Below are positions 21,923-30,183 of a DNA stretch of 64,000 nt, piece after piece; the stretch's first letter is position 1; each line of letters opens with the position of its first letter. Location: positions 62,001 to 126,000 of the forward strand of contig CAVPWG010000005.1 in the NCBI GenBank assembly GCA_963709425.1, read 5' to 3'. The position numbers and the translations under genes were made by a program. Origin of the DNA: JAICJC01 sp963709425. GTDB taxonomy: Bacteria > Actinomycetota > Thermoleophilia > Gaiellales > JAICJC01. Under the pieces are notes generated by a model. The model did not search any database. It was not told the origin of the DNA and was given only the letters and a program-made list of their open reading frames with translations.

Positions 21923-23619
21923 CTGGGCACCCGCAGCTCGACGGTCGTGCCCTCGCCAGGCGAGGACGTGACGCGAACCGTGCCTGCAACCATCTCCGAC
22001 CGCTCGCGCATCGAGTTCAAACCAAATCCGCCAGGTTGAGTGTTCGTGTCAAACCCCTTGCCATCGTCAGCGACCGTGACGACGAGCTCGGATCCGCGTA
22101 CCTCGCCGCGGACGATGACGGACTCGGCGGCGGCATGCTTCGCGACGTTCGTGAGGCTCTCCTGCACGACGCGGTACACGGTCGTCTCCACCAGCGGAGG
22201 CAGCCGATCGACGAGATCGTGGACGACCAGTTCGACACGCAGGCCGGTTCGGCGCGAGTACGACTCGGTCAGCCGCTCCAACGCCGCGATTAGGCCGAAG
22301 TCATCGAGTGCGGTTGGTCGCAGCTCGATGGCCAGCGTGCGTAACTGGCTGATCGCCGCGTTGATTGTCTGCACCAGCTCTGACATCGCGTCGCGGGCCT
22401 CATCGGCGATGCCGGCCTGCTCGACCAGGCGGAGACCTAGCAGCACCGATGCGAGATGCTGACCGAACTCGTCGTGTAGCTCTCGGGCGATCCGACCCCG
22501 CTCCTCTTCCTGAGCCTCGACGATCCGCACGAGCGTCTCGCGGCGGGCCTGCCCGCGACGCTCAGCGTCGGCTAGTCGGGCCTCGGCCTCGACCCGGCGG
22601 CGCTCCCCTTCCAGCCCACGGCTGACCTCAAGGGCCAGCACCGCCCGCGCCGCGAACAGTCCCAACACGCCGAGATCGTCGTCGCCGAACTGGCGACCGT
22701 CGACCGGGTCGGCGGCTGCGAGCACGCCCAGGGCGTCGCCCCTGTGGATCAGCGGGACGAACGCGGCTATCCGGGCGCCAAGTTCATCCCCAGCGTCGGG
22801 GTCGTCGATCGTCAAGGCGCGACGTGCGAACAAGACGGTGCCTGTGGTCGAGTCCATCCCGACGGTCGAGCCGCGGACGCGCTCGTGTCCCTCCCCGGCG
22901 GCGGCCACGAACGTCGACTGTGTGCGATCGATATCGAGGACGGCGATGGCTGTCAACCGAACGCCGAGGCTCTCCCGGGCGCCGTCGGCGATCAACCCCA
23001 GCACCTGCTCCTGCGGCTGTCCACTTAGGATCGCCTCGTTGATCGTGGACACCGACGAAAGATCGGTCAGAGCCCTCCGCAGCGCCTCGGCGTGCTCGTT
23101 GGCCTGGGCGTAGAGCCGCGCGTTTTGGATCGCGACGCCGGCGTGCGCGGCGAGCAGCGTCGCGATCTCCTCGTCTTCGGCCGTGAACTCGCCCTCAGGG
23201 TGTTCCGTCAGGTACAGGTTCCCGAACACGGCGCCGCCGGCGGTCACCGGCACCCCGAGAAACGAGTGCATTGGTGGATGGTTGGGAGGGAAGCCGACCG
23301 AACGAGGGTCGTCGCCCAGATCGGTGAGTCGCAGAGGCTTCGCGTCGTGGATCAGCACCCCGAGGATTCCCAGACCCCGGGGAGGCGCCCCGATCAGCCG
23401 TCGCTGATCGTCGTCGATGCCCGACGTGATGAACTGGGAAAGCTCGTTACCGGTCTCGTCAAGCACGCCAAGCGCCGAGTAGCGCGCACCGGTCAACGCC
23501 CTTCCCGCGTCCACCAAGCGGAGCAGCACCTCATCGAGCTGCAACCCGCTGGCCACGGCGAGCCCCGCCTCCAGCATCGCCTGCCAGCGTTCGGTCCCTG
23601 CAGCCGCGGGCTCGTCCAT
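21919..23619 (-). CDS. GAF-domain sensor histidine kinase (HisKA_3)
   Basis: 566 aa without a membrane span. Two GAF domains (about 12-165 and 185-335) precede a HisKA_3 dimerization helix with the phospho-His in ARELHDEFGQHLASVLLGLR (about 380) and a HATPase_c domain (N box ESLTNVAKHA, then VADDGKGFD and GGFGLNSMRER). The layout matches DevS/DosT-type kinases, whose GAF domains bind haem or nucleotides. Whether the first GAF holds haem cannot be told from sequence alone. It is paired with the regulator downstream by a four-base overlap. Confidence 0.95.
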   Translation of the reverse strand: MDEPAAAGTERWQAMLEAGLAVASGLQLDEVLLRLVDAGRALTGARYSALGVLDETGNELSQFITSGIDDDQRRLIGAPPRGLGILGVLIHDAKPLRLTDLGDDPRSVGFPPNHPPMHSFLGVPVTAGGAVFGNLYLTEHPEGEFTAEDEEIATLLAAHAGVAIQNARLYAQANEHAEALRRALTDLSSVSTINEAILSGQPQEQVLGLIADGARESLGVRLTAIAVLDIDRTQSTFVAAAGEGHERVRGSTVGMDSTTGTVLFARRALTIDDPDAGDELGARIAAFVPLIHRGDALGVLAAADPVDGRQFGDDDLGVLGLFAARAVLALEVSRGLEGERRRVEAEARLADAERRGQARRETLVRIVEAQEEERGRIARELHDEFGQHLASVLLGLRLVEQAGIADEARDAMSELVQTINAAISQLRTLAIELRPTALDDFGLIAALERLTESYSRRTGLRVELVVHDLVDRLPPLVETTVYRVVQESLTNVAKHAAAESVIVRGEVRGSELVVTVADDGKGFDTNTQPGGFGLNSMRERSEMVAGTVRVTSSPGEGTTVELRVPR

Positions 23620-23734
23620 CCTGCCAGTCTAAACAGTCGACTCGATGCGGCTTGCCCGTAGACGAAATCGTGGCGCACCCCGACGCGGCGCCTCCTCTCC
23701 ACGAGCAGACTGGAGTGAACAAGGAGGAGCACCC

Positions 23735-24046
23735 ATGAGACAGCATCAGACGGCCGTCATCGCCCATATCCGACCCGGAAAGCGCGCCGAGCTGAAGCAA
23801 CTGATCCGCCAGGGTCCGCCATTCGACCTCGCAGAGCACGGTTTCACGCGACACGAGGCGTTCCTCGGCGACAACGACATCGTCCTGATTTTCGAAGGCG
23901 CCCACGCGCTCACCGACACGCAGCGGCTAGTCTCGACGCTCGGCGCCGGGCACCTCGCGAAATTCGGCACGCTGGTGTCGAGCCCGCGGATGCTCGCAGA
24001 GTCCTTCGAGTGGCACGCCACTCTCGACGCCGCCCACTCGATCTGA
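23735..24046 (+). CDS. Hypothetical ferredoxin-fold-like protein (103 aa)
   Basis: The ATG at 23735 follows AAGGAGGAG. The sequence alternates strand and helix (TAVIAHIRPGKRAELKQLI; DIVLIFEGAHALTDTQRLV), as in dimeric alpha-beta barrel proteins of about 100 aa, some of which are monooxygenases of the ABM group. No catalytic residues can be named. Its TGA overlaps the ATG of the next gene, so the two are co-translated. Confidence 0.75.
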   Translation: MRQHQTAVIAHIRPGKRAELKQLIRQGPPFDLAEHGFTRHEAFLGDNDIVLIFEGAHALTDTQRLVSTLGAGHLAKFGTLVSSPRMLAESFEWHATLDAAHSI

Positions 24047-24423
24047 TGGAAGCGCACAACTGCACGCTCCAAGACGCGGTCGGGCGGCATGAGCGCTGTC
24101 CAGGGCAGACCTGCCCATTCTGGGCCGGTCAGGGTTGTGCGCTCGATGGTATACGCACTGACATTGAGACGAATCCCGAACTGGCGGGCTACCTGCTCGA
24201 CCTCCGGGCCTCAGCAGCCGGCGTCCAGGGCTGGGACCCGTTCCGGTTGCTCCCTCGGGCCAGCCATTCGCCCAGCGACCGAGTCGAGCCACCAGCACGC
24301 GCCGGACGCGGACGCGTCGGGGTCGCGAGCGCGAGCGCGGCGCCGGCCGAGCCTGCGGGCGTGGAAGGCCACCGCGTCGGGCGCCGTCGAGCGCGACGCT
24401 GGCCATCCCACGGGGGCTCGTAG
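24046..24423 (+). CDS. CPGxxCPFW Cys-motif protein
   Basis: The ATG at 24046 overlaps the previous stop. Residues 1-60 are well formed: MEAHNCTLQDAVGRHERC, then PGQTCPFWAGQGC and the helix PELAGYLLDLR. The three-Cys region (C-x4-C plus a later C) suggests a metal or disulfide site. Beyond about residue 65 the sequence turns Arg/Ala-rich and overlaps an open frame on the other strand (24211-24477), so the natural end may be earlier and the tail an artefact. Short proteins of this kind are known in soil actinobacteria; the function is unknown. Confidence 0.65.
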   Translation: MEAHNCTLQDAVGRHERCPGQTCPFWAGQGCALDGIRTDIETNPELAGYLLDLRASAAGVQGWDPFRLLPRASHSPSDRVEPPARAGRGRVGVASASAAPAEPAGVEGHRVGRRRARRWPSHGGS

Positions 24424-24480
24424 CCGCTCCAGCGTGACCCGGGCCGCGCCGAGCGCAGCCCCGATCACGACCCACACGGG

Positions 24481-24864
24481 TTAGGCGTAGGTCAGCAGCT
24501 CGAGCAGGCTGCCGTCGGGGTCGCGAAAGTAGACGCTTCGGCCTCCGCCTCTGCGGCCATGCCGCTCGACCGGCCCCGCCTCGACGGCCACGCCGTGGCG
24601 CTCCAGGTGGGCGATCGCCTCCTCGACCGGGCCGAACCACTCAAAGCAGAGATCGCTGCCGCCTGGCGGCACGGGCGTCGCGGCGACTTGCTCGATCGAG
24701 ACGCCCGGGCCATGGACGTTCAGCTGGACGTCACTGATGCGGTAGACGGATCCGGCTCCATGGGGCACAACCTCAGCGCCCAGCACGTCGCGGTAGAACA
24801 CGTTCGAGCGATCCCAGTCCGAGACGGCAATCACCACATGGTCGAGACGGATCTGCGCGGTCAT
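24481..24864 (-). CDS. VOC family (glyoxalase/bleomycin resistance fold) protein
   Basis: 127 aa made of two beta-alpha-beta3 modules: LDHVVIAVSDWDRSNVFYRD opens the first and CFEWFGPVEEAIAHLERHG the second. It ends VYFRDPDGSLLELLTYA with the usual Glu metal ligand; His 9 (LDHVV) is the matching N-terminal ligand. The family covers glyoxalases, dioxygenases and antibiotic-binding proteins, and the substrate cannot be assigned here. It is transcribed alone. Confidence 0.9.
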   Translation of the reverse strand: MTAQIRLDHVVIAVSDWDRSNVFYRDVLGAEVVPHGAGSVYRISDVQLNVHGPGVSIEQVAATPVPPGGSDLCFEWFGPVEEAIAHLERHGVAVEAGPVERHGRRGGGRSVYFRDPDGSLLELLTYA

Positions 24865-24996
24865 CGGCCCAGAGTGTACGGCGCCAGCCGCCGCACCTCG
24901 CCCTTCCGGGCGTTGGTTTCAGCCGAAGGGCGCTTGGAGTCCTTCCCTTTGCCTTCCCGCCAGTGTCCGCGCCAGCCGCGGCCGTGGCGGATCACG

Positions 24997-25188
24997 CTAC
25001 CGGTCTGCATCACCCACTTCTTGCTGCAGGACCTGTGCCGGCTGCCCGCAGCTCGGGCAGTAAGCCGTCGCCCACAGCGACGGGTCATCGATCCTGACAG
25101 CGTTACCGTCGATCGTCATCACCCGTGTGATCTCGTAGTCGTGCCCACAGGCTGAGCACCTGATCGTGCGTATTTGCTCGGTCGCCAT
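24997..25188 (-). CDS. Small two-CxxC zinc-ribbon protein (63 aa)
   Basis: The ATG at 25188 follows CGGAGG. The protein has CSACGHDYEITRV near the start and YCPSCGQPAQVL near the end, two knuckles that fit one structural zinc. Between them is a short strand-rich segment. Such ribbons usually bind nucleic acid or protein. The frame is open to 25461, but upstream codons lack coding character. The 299 bases upstream (25189-25487) hold no clear gene. Confidence 0.72.
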   Translation of the reverse strand: MATEQIRTIRCSACGHDYEITRVMTIDGNAVRIDDPSLWATAYCPSCGQPAQVLQQEVGDADR

Positions 25189-25487
25189 CTCACGCCTCCG
25201 TGTCGACGGCATCGAGCGTACCGCCTGGTCTGCATGTCGAGCGCTCGGCCCGGAACGCCAATCCACGCAGTTTGCGAGATTAGGAGGCGGCCACCCGGAC
25301 GGCGGGCCGACCGTGACATGCGCTCCGACGAGAATCACTGCGGCGATGTTGAGCACGGGTCGCACGATCCATGCCCGCGGCATAAGACGTGCGAAGCCCC
25401 TACGCCAGGCACTTTGGGGGCCTCGTCGCGCTGTGTCCGGGTTATCGTGCCGCCGCGCCACGTGCAGGCGAGGGCTGGGCTCCGACC

Positions 25488-25694
25488 TTAGGAGCGGGTG
25501 ATCTGGTGGACGCGCTGGTGTGAGAGCCCGGCGTAGCGGGCGATCTCACGGAGCGGGTTGCCGGCCTCTTGCGCGTCGCGGAGAGCGGTGTGGAACTCGA
25601 TCTCGGCGATCTCCAGCGCCTGGCTCGTCGTCCGAACGTGCTCTAGGGCCACCAGGGCGTGTGCCTCGTCTCGATGATGATCAACATTGTCCAT
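25488..25694 (-). CDS. Small helix-turn-helix protein (68 aa)
   Basis: A helical protein with a long N-terminal helix (residues 8-40, HALVALEHVRTTSQALEIAE) and a C-terminal helix-turn-helix (PLREIARYAGLSHQRVHQIT). The latter resembles Xre/sigma-region-4-like elements that read DNA through QRVHQI. Its ATG lies 5 bases downstream of a perfect inverted repeat (25699-25716), a likely autoregulatory operator. It follows a STAS gene on the same strand, which it may share a transcript with. Confidence 0.75.
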   Translation of the reverse strand: MDNVDHHRDEAHALVALEHVRTTSQALEIAEIEFHTALRDAQEAGNPLREIARYAGLSHQRVHQITRS

Positions 25695-25698
25695 CTTT

Positions 25699-25716
25699 CT
25701 AGACTATCATGTCTAG
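25699..25716 (-). promoter_or_regulatory. Perfect inverted repeat before the HTH gene
   Basis: CTAGAC, six bases (TATCAT on the plus strand), GTCTAG. The centre-to-centre distance of 12 bases suits a dimeric HTH protein reading one face of DNA. It spans the STAS stop codon and sits just before the HTH start codon, so binding would block both transcription and the ribosome site region. Confidence 0.55.
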
Positions 25717-26014
25717 GGAACGAGACAGGCCGCTGCGAGCTCGTCAAGGCTCAGCAGGTCGATCAGCTGCTTGGCGACGCACCTGCGAAGGTTGGTGATA
25801 CCGCGGCCGTGTTTGCACCAGCGCACCAGCCAGCCGATGACCGGACAGTCGAGGAAATACGGCTTCGGTGAGGTCGATCAGCACGCTCGCGTTTGCGCTC
25901 GAGTCGCATACCTGCTGCATTTGGTGTTCGAGCTCGGGCGCTGTTTCAGGTCGTGCAGCGCAGCACTCTTGCGCGCCGCCGAGGACGATCCCGACGCGAC
26001 CGAATCTCCGTAAC
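25713..26014 (-). pseudogene. STAS-domain protein gene with one-base frameshift
   Basis: One frame carries the N-terminal part (RFGRVGIVLGGAQ; PELEHQMQQVCDSS; ASVLIDLTEAVF). After the TTTCC run near 25861 the protein continues one frame over as LDCPVIGWLVRWCKHGRG, then RRCVAKQLIDLLSLDEL and a TAG at 25713. Removing one C restores a single STAS domain of about 100 aa. At the regulatory site it reads Asp-Cys-Pro instead of Asp-Ser-Ser, so it would not be a normal kinase substrate. No good start codon is seen; the 5' limit is approximate. Confidence 0.65.
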
Positions 26015-26195
26015 CCGTGCTGTGTACCGTCGTCGGCTGGGCGCGTCCGTCCGGGGCGTGGGTGAAATCCGGGCGGAGGACCGCATCGACAACGCCTCGC
26101 GTGCCCGGCGCTTTCCCGTCCACGCCTCGGCCAAGAACGCCGACGGGCTCGCCGGAAATCGACCGGCGAGCCCGCAGGACGCGTTCGTTGATCGC

Positions 26196-26357
26196 CTAGA
26201 GACTGGCGATGACGTTGTTCAGCGTGCTCGAGATGGCAGTGCTGAGCAGGCCCAGCGTCACGACGACCGCGATCGTGATGACACCGAGAACGACGGCGTA
26301 TTCCGCCATCGTCTGCCCAGACTCGCACTCAACGACGCCACGAAGCTCATCCAGCAT
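26196..26357 (-). CDS. Flp family type IVb pilin
   Basis: 53 aa from the ATG at 26357 with AAAGGAG upstream. A short leader (MLDELRGVVECESG) ends in Gly before QTMAEYAVVLGVITIAVVV, the Flp pilin mature N-terminus with its Glu at position 5 of the mature chain, followed by LLSTAISSTLNNVIASL. Tad systems assemble such pilins into adhesive fibres after cleavage by a TadV/CpaA peptidase. No Tad machinery gene is in this window, so assembly must rely on genes elsewhere or the gene is an orphan. Confidence 0.88.
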   Translation of the reverse strand: MLDELRGVVECESGQTMAEYAVVLGVITIAVVVTLGLLSTAISSTLNNVIASL

Positions 26358-26593
26358 GGCAACTCCTTTGCTCGATCGTGCACGGAGGTACCGTGCCTTG
26401 GCGATGAATCGACATTCGCCCCCGACCGGAAGATCACCCACGGGGGGGAACGCGGCGACGCGATCCGCTGCCAACCGATTCACGCTCACGACCTGGTGGC
26501 TGAGAGCTTTTCGCCGTCTCGAGGGACGCTTGTGTCGGTGAGCGAGGTGGCCGGCGGTTGGTGAGCGATCTCGCCCACGCGGTGGGCACTTCC

Positions 26594-26764
26594 CTAGCGT
26601 TCTGGGCGAAGCCGATCGAGCGGAACCGTGATGCGCGCGCCAGACGGCAGCTTCGTGACAAGCCCGAGACGCCCCGGCGCAACCTTGATGATGCACTCGT
26701 ACCGCGGCTGGCGACCACCCCACGGGTCGCTGGGCTCGCGCGTATCGACGATGAAGCCGTTCAC
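26594..26764 (-). CDS. 56-aa hypothetical protein
   Basis: A GTG at 26764 opens 56 codons: MNGFIVDTREPSDPWGGRQP, then YECIIKVAPGRLGLVTKLP and ITVPLDRLRPER. It looks like a small beta-barrel protein, with residue types and third-base GC content typical of a real gene. There is no strong ribosome site, which lowers confidence. It lies 236 bases upstream of the pilin gene on the same strand. Confidence 0.5.
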   Translation of the reverse strand: MNGFIVDTREPSDPWGGRQPRYECIIKVAPGRLGLVTKLPSGARITVPLDRLRPER

Positions 26765-26965
26765 GGGAGCATCGTATCCGGGCGTGGGACAAGGAGGCGG
26801 TAGGCGGTCAGCCGGCGCGGCGGGCGGGCGCCGAGGTTTCGACAGACGAACCCTGGTGCGCTAGGTTGAGCGCCGGTGCCCACCGGGCGCCACGTCCTCA
26901 TCTTGCGCCCGCGGCCACCGACACCGCTGATCGCGGGCGCATCTCACGACGGAGGGAGAACGCGC

Positions 26966-27508
26966 GTGCGGACACGTCTCGTCATTGGTGGCCTGCTGGC
27001 AGCGGTCACGACCAGCATGGTGGTGGGCATCGTTTCGGCTCGTGGCGGATCAGCCACAGCGCCACAACTGCGGGCGTGGGGCTTCGGCGCTGGAGCCGCG
27101 TCGCCGGCTCCGCACATCACCCAGGACCGGCGGCTGTCGTTTCGGGCCACGAACTTCGTCGCCACATCGATCGACAACGACCCAGCCGGCACGAGTCAGG
27201 GCGACGCGCTCGTGGTCGAGGGCACCCTGTTCACGCATGGCGGGGGTTCCGCCGGTCACCTCGAGGTGACCGAGGTCTTCACCGGCCTTCCCGCGGGTGG
27301 TGGGGCTCGTCTGCTGGTCACGGTCACCGCGACCCTCGACGCGGGGCAGATCACGGCTGTCGGCGTCGGCCGGGTCAGCCAGTCCGGCCAGATCACGATC
27401 AAGCTCCCCGTCGCCGGCGGCACGGGCAAGTATCGCAATGTTCGCGGCGTCCTCATCGCCAAGCCGACCGGTAACACGACACGGCTCACCTACGTGCTCC
27501 TTCCCTGA
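26966..27508 (+). CDS. Secreted allene-oxide-cyclase-like barrel protein
   Basis: 180 aa from a GTG with GGAGGGAG upstream. Residues 1-28 form a signal peptide (RTRLVIGGLLAAVTTSMVVG). The rest is a beta-rich domain with GDALVVEGTLFTHGGGS, GQITIKLPVAGGTGKYRNVR and the closing TTRLTYVLLP. These match the dirigent/allene oxide cyclase-like barrel found in many secreted actinobacterial proteins. No enzyme activity is established for bacterial members. It is transcribed alone. Confidence 0.78.
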   Translation: MRTRLVIGGLLAAVTTSMVVGIVSARGGSATAPQLRAWGFGAGAASPAPHITQDRRLSFRATNFVATSIDNDPAGTSQGDALVVEGTLFTHGGGSAGHLEVTEVFTGLPAGGGARLLVTVTATLDAGQITAVGVGRVSQSGQITIKLPVAGGTGKYRNVRGVLIAKPTGNTTRLTYVLLP

Positions 27509-27609
27509 TCGACGAGGCCCGAGACGCGCCTGGGCGGTGGTCACCCTTACGCGGGACCCCTGGCCGCCGGTCGAGAAGCGGCCACCGCCCGTCGCACGGT
27601 CCGACCCGG

Positions 27610-28410
27610 TCACACCTCGAAGCGCAGGGGTGTGACGACCGCACGGCCGGCGAACGCACGCCGCACGGCCGAAACGGCCTCGACCGTGTAGCGCCACGCG
27701 ATCACCCTCCCCTCGACCGCTTGCGGCGCGGTGGTGGGGATCTCGACCCGAAACGGGCTCCAGCGGCGATCGGCATCCGCCGTGGCCGTGCACGTCTCCG
27801 CCCACAGCTGTTCGGCCTCCCACAGCAGCGGAGACCGGCGCGATCGGAGCCGGAAGTTCGTGCACCACGACTCCTCACACGCCACCGTCACCGCGAATCC
27901 GCCCGCAGGAGCTTCGGCGTTCCAGTGCACACGCCCGCTGAGGTGGCCGCCGCCCTCGAGCACCGCATCGACGAGGTCGAGGTGGAACCGGCGTGCCGTA
28001 TTGGAGGGGATGACACGGTCGAGTCGTCCGGAGTCCTCGTGCACGGGGCGCTCGCAGGCTGTGAGGGCGACCGGCGCCACCGCCCGCCTGCGCGTCCAAC
28101 GCGAGGGCGCGCAGTCGGCGCGTACCACGTAGTCCAGCCGGCAGCGCCTGCCCACCGCCGCCGGCGGCAAGGCACCCGGAATGTCCACCTCGAATCGGGA
28201 CCGTCCGCCACCGAGGTCAACCGGGCACGAGCTGACGGCGAACTCGAACCGGCCACTGGGGGACCGCTCGACCCGCACCAGCGAGACGGTGGCCGTGCCG
28301 GCCGGCCCCGAGAGCTCGCCGCTGATGGCTCCCCCGGCGGTGCCTGCCCCGGCGTCCAGCGCCAGTGTCAACTCCCGACCGCCCGCGCGCCGGGCACGTG
28401 AATGCGCCAT
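27610..28410 (-). CDS. Arrestin-fold-like cytoplasmic protein
   Basis: 266 aa without signal or membrane segments. Two beta-sandwich halves can be seen: residues 12-125 (LTLALDAGAGTAGGAISGEL; FEVDIPGALPPAA; CRLDYVVRADC) and 140-262 (FHLDLVDAVLEGGGHLSGRV; FRVEIPTTAPQAVEGRVIAW). The repeated GxVxG strand, then FxVxIP, then a Trp/Tyr-rich strand is the arrestin/Vps26 signature also found in bacterial Spo0M-like proteins. The function is unknown, probably protein-protein contact. It could be regulatory given the stress setting. Confidence 0.7.
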   Translation of the reverse strand: MAHSRARRAGGRELTLALDAGAGTAGGAISGELSGPAGTATVSLVRVERSPSGRFEFAVSSCPVDLGGGRSRFEVDIPGALPPAAVGRRCRLDYVVRADCAPSRWTRRRAVAPVALTACERPVHEDSGRLDRVIPSNTARRFHLDLVDAVLEGGGHLSGRVHWNAEAPAGGFAVTVACEESWCTNFRLRSRRSPLLWEAEQLWAETCTATADADRRWSPFRVEIPTTAPQAVEGRVIAWRYTVEAVSAVRRAFAGRAVVTPLRFEV

Positions 28411-28557
28411 TCATCGACCTCCCGCAAGCCCGCGGGGACGATGCTCGGAGCGCAGGAGGCCGCGTCGCTTCGGACGGCGGCGAGCAGGCCGATGACCGAC
28501 ACGTCGCGGGGTCGGTGAATACAGCATTCTGGGGATGGTCGTCGAAAGCGGGTTTCT

Positions 28558-28917
28558 CTAGTGTGACCGCGCACCCGGCGTCCGTCGCCCGCTGGCCGGT
28601 GTGCGGCGCGGCCTGGGTCCGGGACGAAACAGCGGGCCGCTTGACGCGCTGCGTCTCGCCGTCTCCGCTTGAGCTCCCCCTCCGGCGGACCACGGCGAGA
28701 CGCAGCCACACCCTCGCCGCCGGCCGTCACGCCGCTTCGTCTCCTCGGCGATGACCGGGAACGCGTCCAGAAGCACGTCGATCAGACAGGGTTCGCAGAT
28801 CAGCCTGACGTAGAGCCCGATCGAGACCTCATAGCCGGCCGGGCGCTCGACACAGCGCACGCAGCGGCGATGTCCGACCTTGGCGATCTGCGTCACGTTG
28901 ATCAAGGAATGATGCAT
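28558..28917 (-). CDS. Possible Cys-motif protein (119 aa), weak
   Basis: From an ATG at 28917, the first 60 residues look protein-like: VGHRRCVRCVERPAGYEVS, then YVRLICEPCLIDVLLDAF. The two CxxC pairs could bind zinc. Past residue 65 it becomes Arg/Gly/Pro-rich without character, and there is no good ribosome site. It may be a real gene with a frame change, or a shadow. The bases 28411-28557 that separate it from the arrestin-like gene hold nothing. Confidence 0.3.
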   Translation of the reverse strand: MHHSLINVTQIAKVGHRRCVRCVERPAGYEVSIGLYVRLICEPCLIDVLLDAFPVIAEETKRRDGRRRGCGCVSPWSAGGGAQAETARRSASSGPLFRPGPRPRRTPASGRRTPGARSH

Positions 28918-29040
28918 GTCCAGTTCGTCCCGCGCCTGTCGTATTCGAATGACCTGTATGACGACCAAGACGACGAGATCCCCGTCCGTCTTCCGGAGGA
29001 CGACGCAGGTGGCGCCCGCCAGCGCGATATGCTTGCGCGC

Positions 29041-29247
29041 ATGGGTATACGTCACTGGTTCGCGAAGATCCGCAGGAGCGAGGACGACGCCGCTGTGAGA
29101 CACGCCGAGGAGGAGCTCCGAAGCGGGTCGGCCGAGGAGCGCGAAGGGATCTCGGGCGATATCGAGAGCCTGGGTGCGAACGACCTCGCAGAGCGGCGAC
29201 CCGGCGAGTCATCGGTCCGGGACAGCGGCCGCCTCCGCGGCCTTTAG
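29041..29247 (+). CDS. Small acidic hypothetical protein (68 aa)
   Basis: The ATG at 29041 starts MGIRHWFAKIRRSEDDAAVR, an amphipathic helix, followed by EEELRSGSAEEREGISGDIE and a polar tail. Upstream codons in the same frame lack coding character, so this start is preferred. The opening amphipathic helix recalls small soil-actinobacterial proteins of unknown function that begin with a xRxWF helix. Confidence 0.5.
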   Translation: MGIRHWFAKIRRSEDDAAVRHAEEELRSGSAEEREGISGDIESLGANDLAERRPGESSVRDSGRLRGL

Positions 29248-29420
29248 GTCACGCCCGGCACCTGCGTGCGCTCCCGCCCTCGCTCCGCGGAGGGGCAGGG
29301 CGGGGCCGGTGTCTCGCGACGCTGGCCCCGCCGTGGGGTCAGGTCGAGCGTCGCGAACGGCGGTAGACGACGCCCGACCGGGTGGTTCGTCGGACGCGTC
29401 GAAATGGTTCGTGCGCGGCG

Positions 29421-30056
29421 TCAGCCCCGCGGATCGTCGCGATCGATGTTCCAGTGTCGCGCCGCGGCAGCGATCCAGCCGCCGTCGGACGCCGGCATGA
29501 GCGAGAATCGGCTGACGACGCGCTGGCCGCCCTCGTGATCTCCGTAGAGCACGTCGACCACGAGCCGCTCGCGTTCGGCGATGGCCGCCGCCGCCTCGCG
29601 GAACTCGGCACGCTCGGCATCGCGGATCACCCCCTGCCAGAACCCGACGTCGCCGGCCGGCACGTACAGGTCGCGTGTCAGCCGCTCGAACTCCTCCAGG
29701 GGCGGCGCGGGCCCGCTCCCCTGCTCCGGATGTCGCGTGAACCGCCACCCGTGCAGCACGGCGATTCCGGAGCCGGCGTTCCGCACCGACATGGCCATGT
29801 ACACACCGCCGTCCCCGACCTCGGCGGCGCCGCCGCCGCCCGGCACCCTGAGCCAGCGGTCGTCGGCGAACCCGACCTTCTGCGGCGGGTCGTCCGGCCG
29901 CGAGGGCATGAGCAGCGGGCGCAACCCGGCCATCAGCGAGCGCTCGGCGACACGAGCCGAGCGGTTCGACGACCGGACCGCAGAAAACGTCGCTCCGGCG
30001 AGAACGAGCGTCCCCCCGGCGGTCGCCAGCGAGGAGATGGTGACCCAGTCCGCCAA
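29421..30056 (-). CDS. Membrane-anchored hypothetical protein (211 aa)
   Basis: One N-terminal span (WVTISSLATAGGTLVLAGATF) is followed by SAVRSSNRSARVAERSLM and a strand-rich domain (VYMAMSVRNAGSGIAVLHGW; RLVVDVLYGDHEGGQRVVSR). This plan of one span, a coiled segment, then a beta domain with RNxGxGxA is common in actinobacteria and unassigned. The domain is probably cytoplasmic. It is divergent from the CxCx4C gene at 30184. Confidence 0.75.
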   Translation of the reverse strand: MADWVTISSLATAGGTLVLAGATFSAVRSSNRSARVAERSLMAGLRPLLMPSRPDDPPQKVGFADDRWLRVPGGGGAAEVGDGGVYMAMSVRNAGSGIAVLHGWRFTRHPEQGSGPAPPLEEFERLTRDLYVPAGDVGFWQGVIRDAERAEFREAAAAIAERERLVVDVLYGDHEGGQRVVSRFSLMPASDGGWIAAAARHWNIDRDDPRG

Positions 30057-30183
30057 GCGATCGAGTGTAGTTGTTCGGTGGACGACCGGGCCGATGCATC
30101 AAGCGGGAGCGGGTCGCGGAGTCTGCAGGAATCGCGGCGCCGGCCGACCGTGTGGACGCCCAGTCGTCACCCGGTATCCTCGG

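Noticed and set aside
24211..24477. An 88-codon minus-strand frame just after the VOC gene, starting with a hydrophobic stretch
   Set aside because: The start (GTG) and first 25 residues are plausible, but the rest is Arg-rich, and it overlaps the better-supported Cys-motif gene at 24046. Left uncalled.
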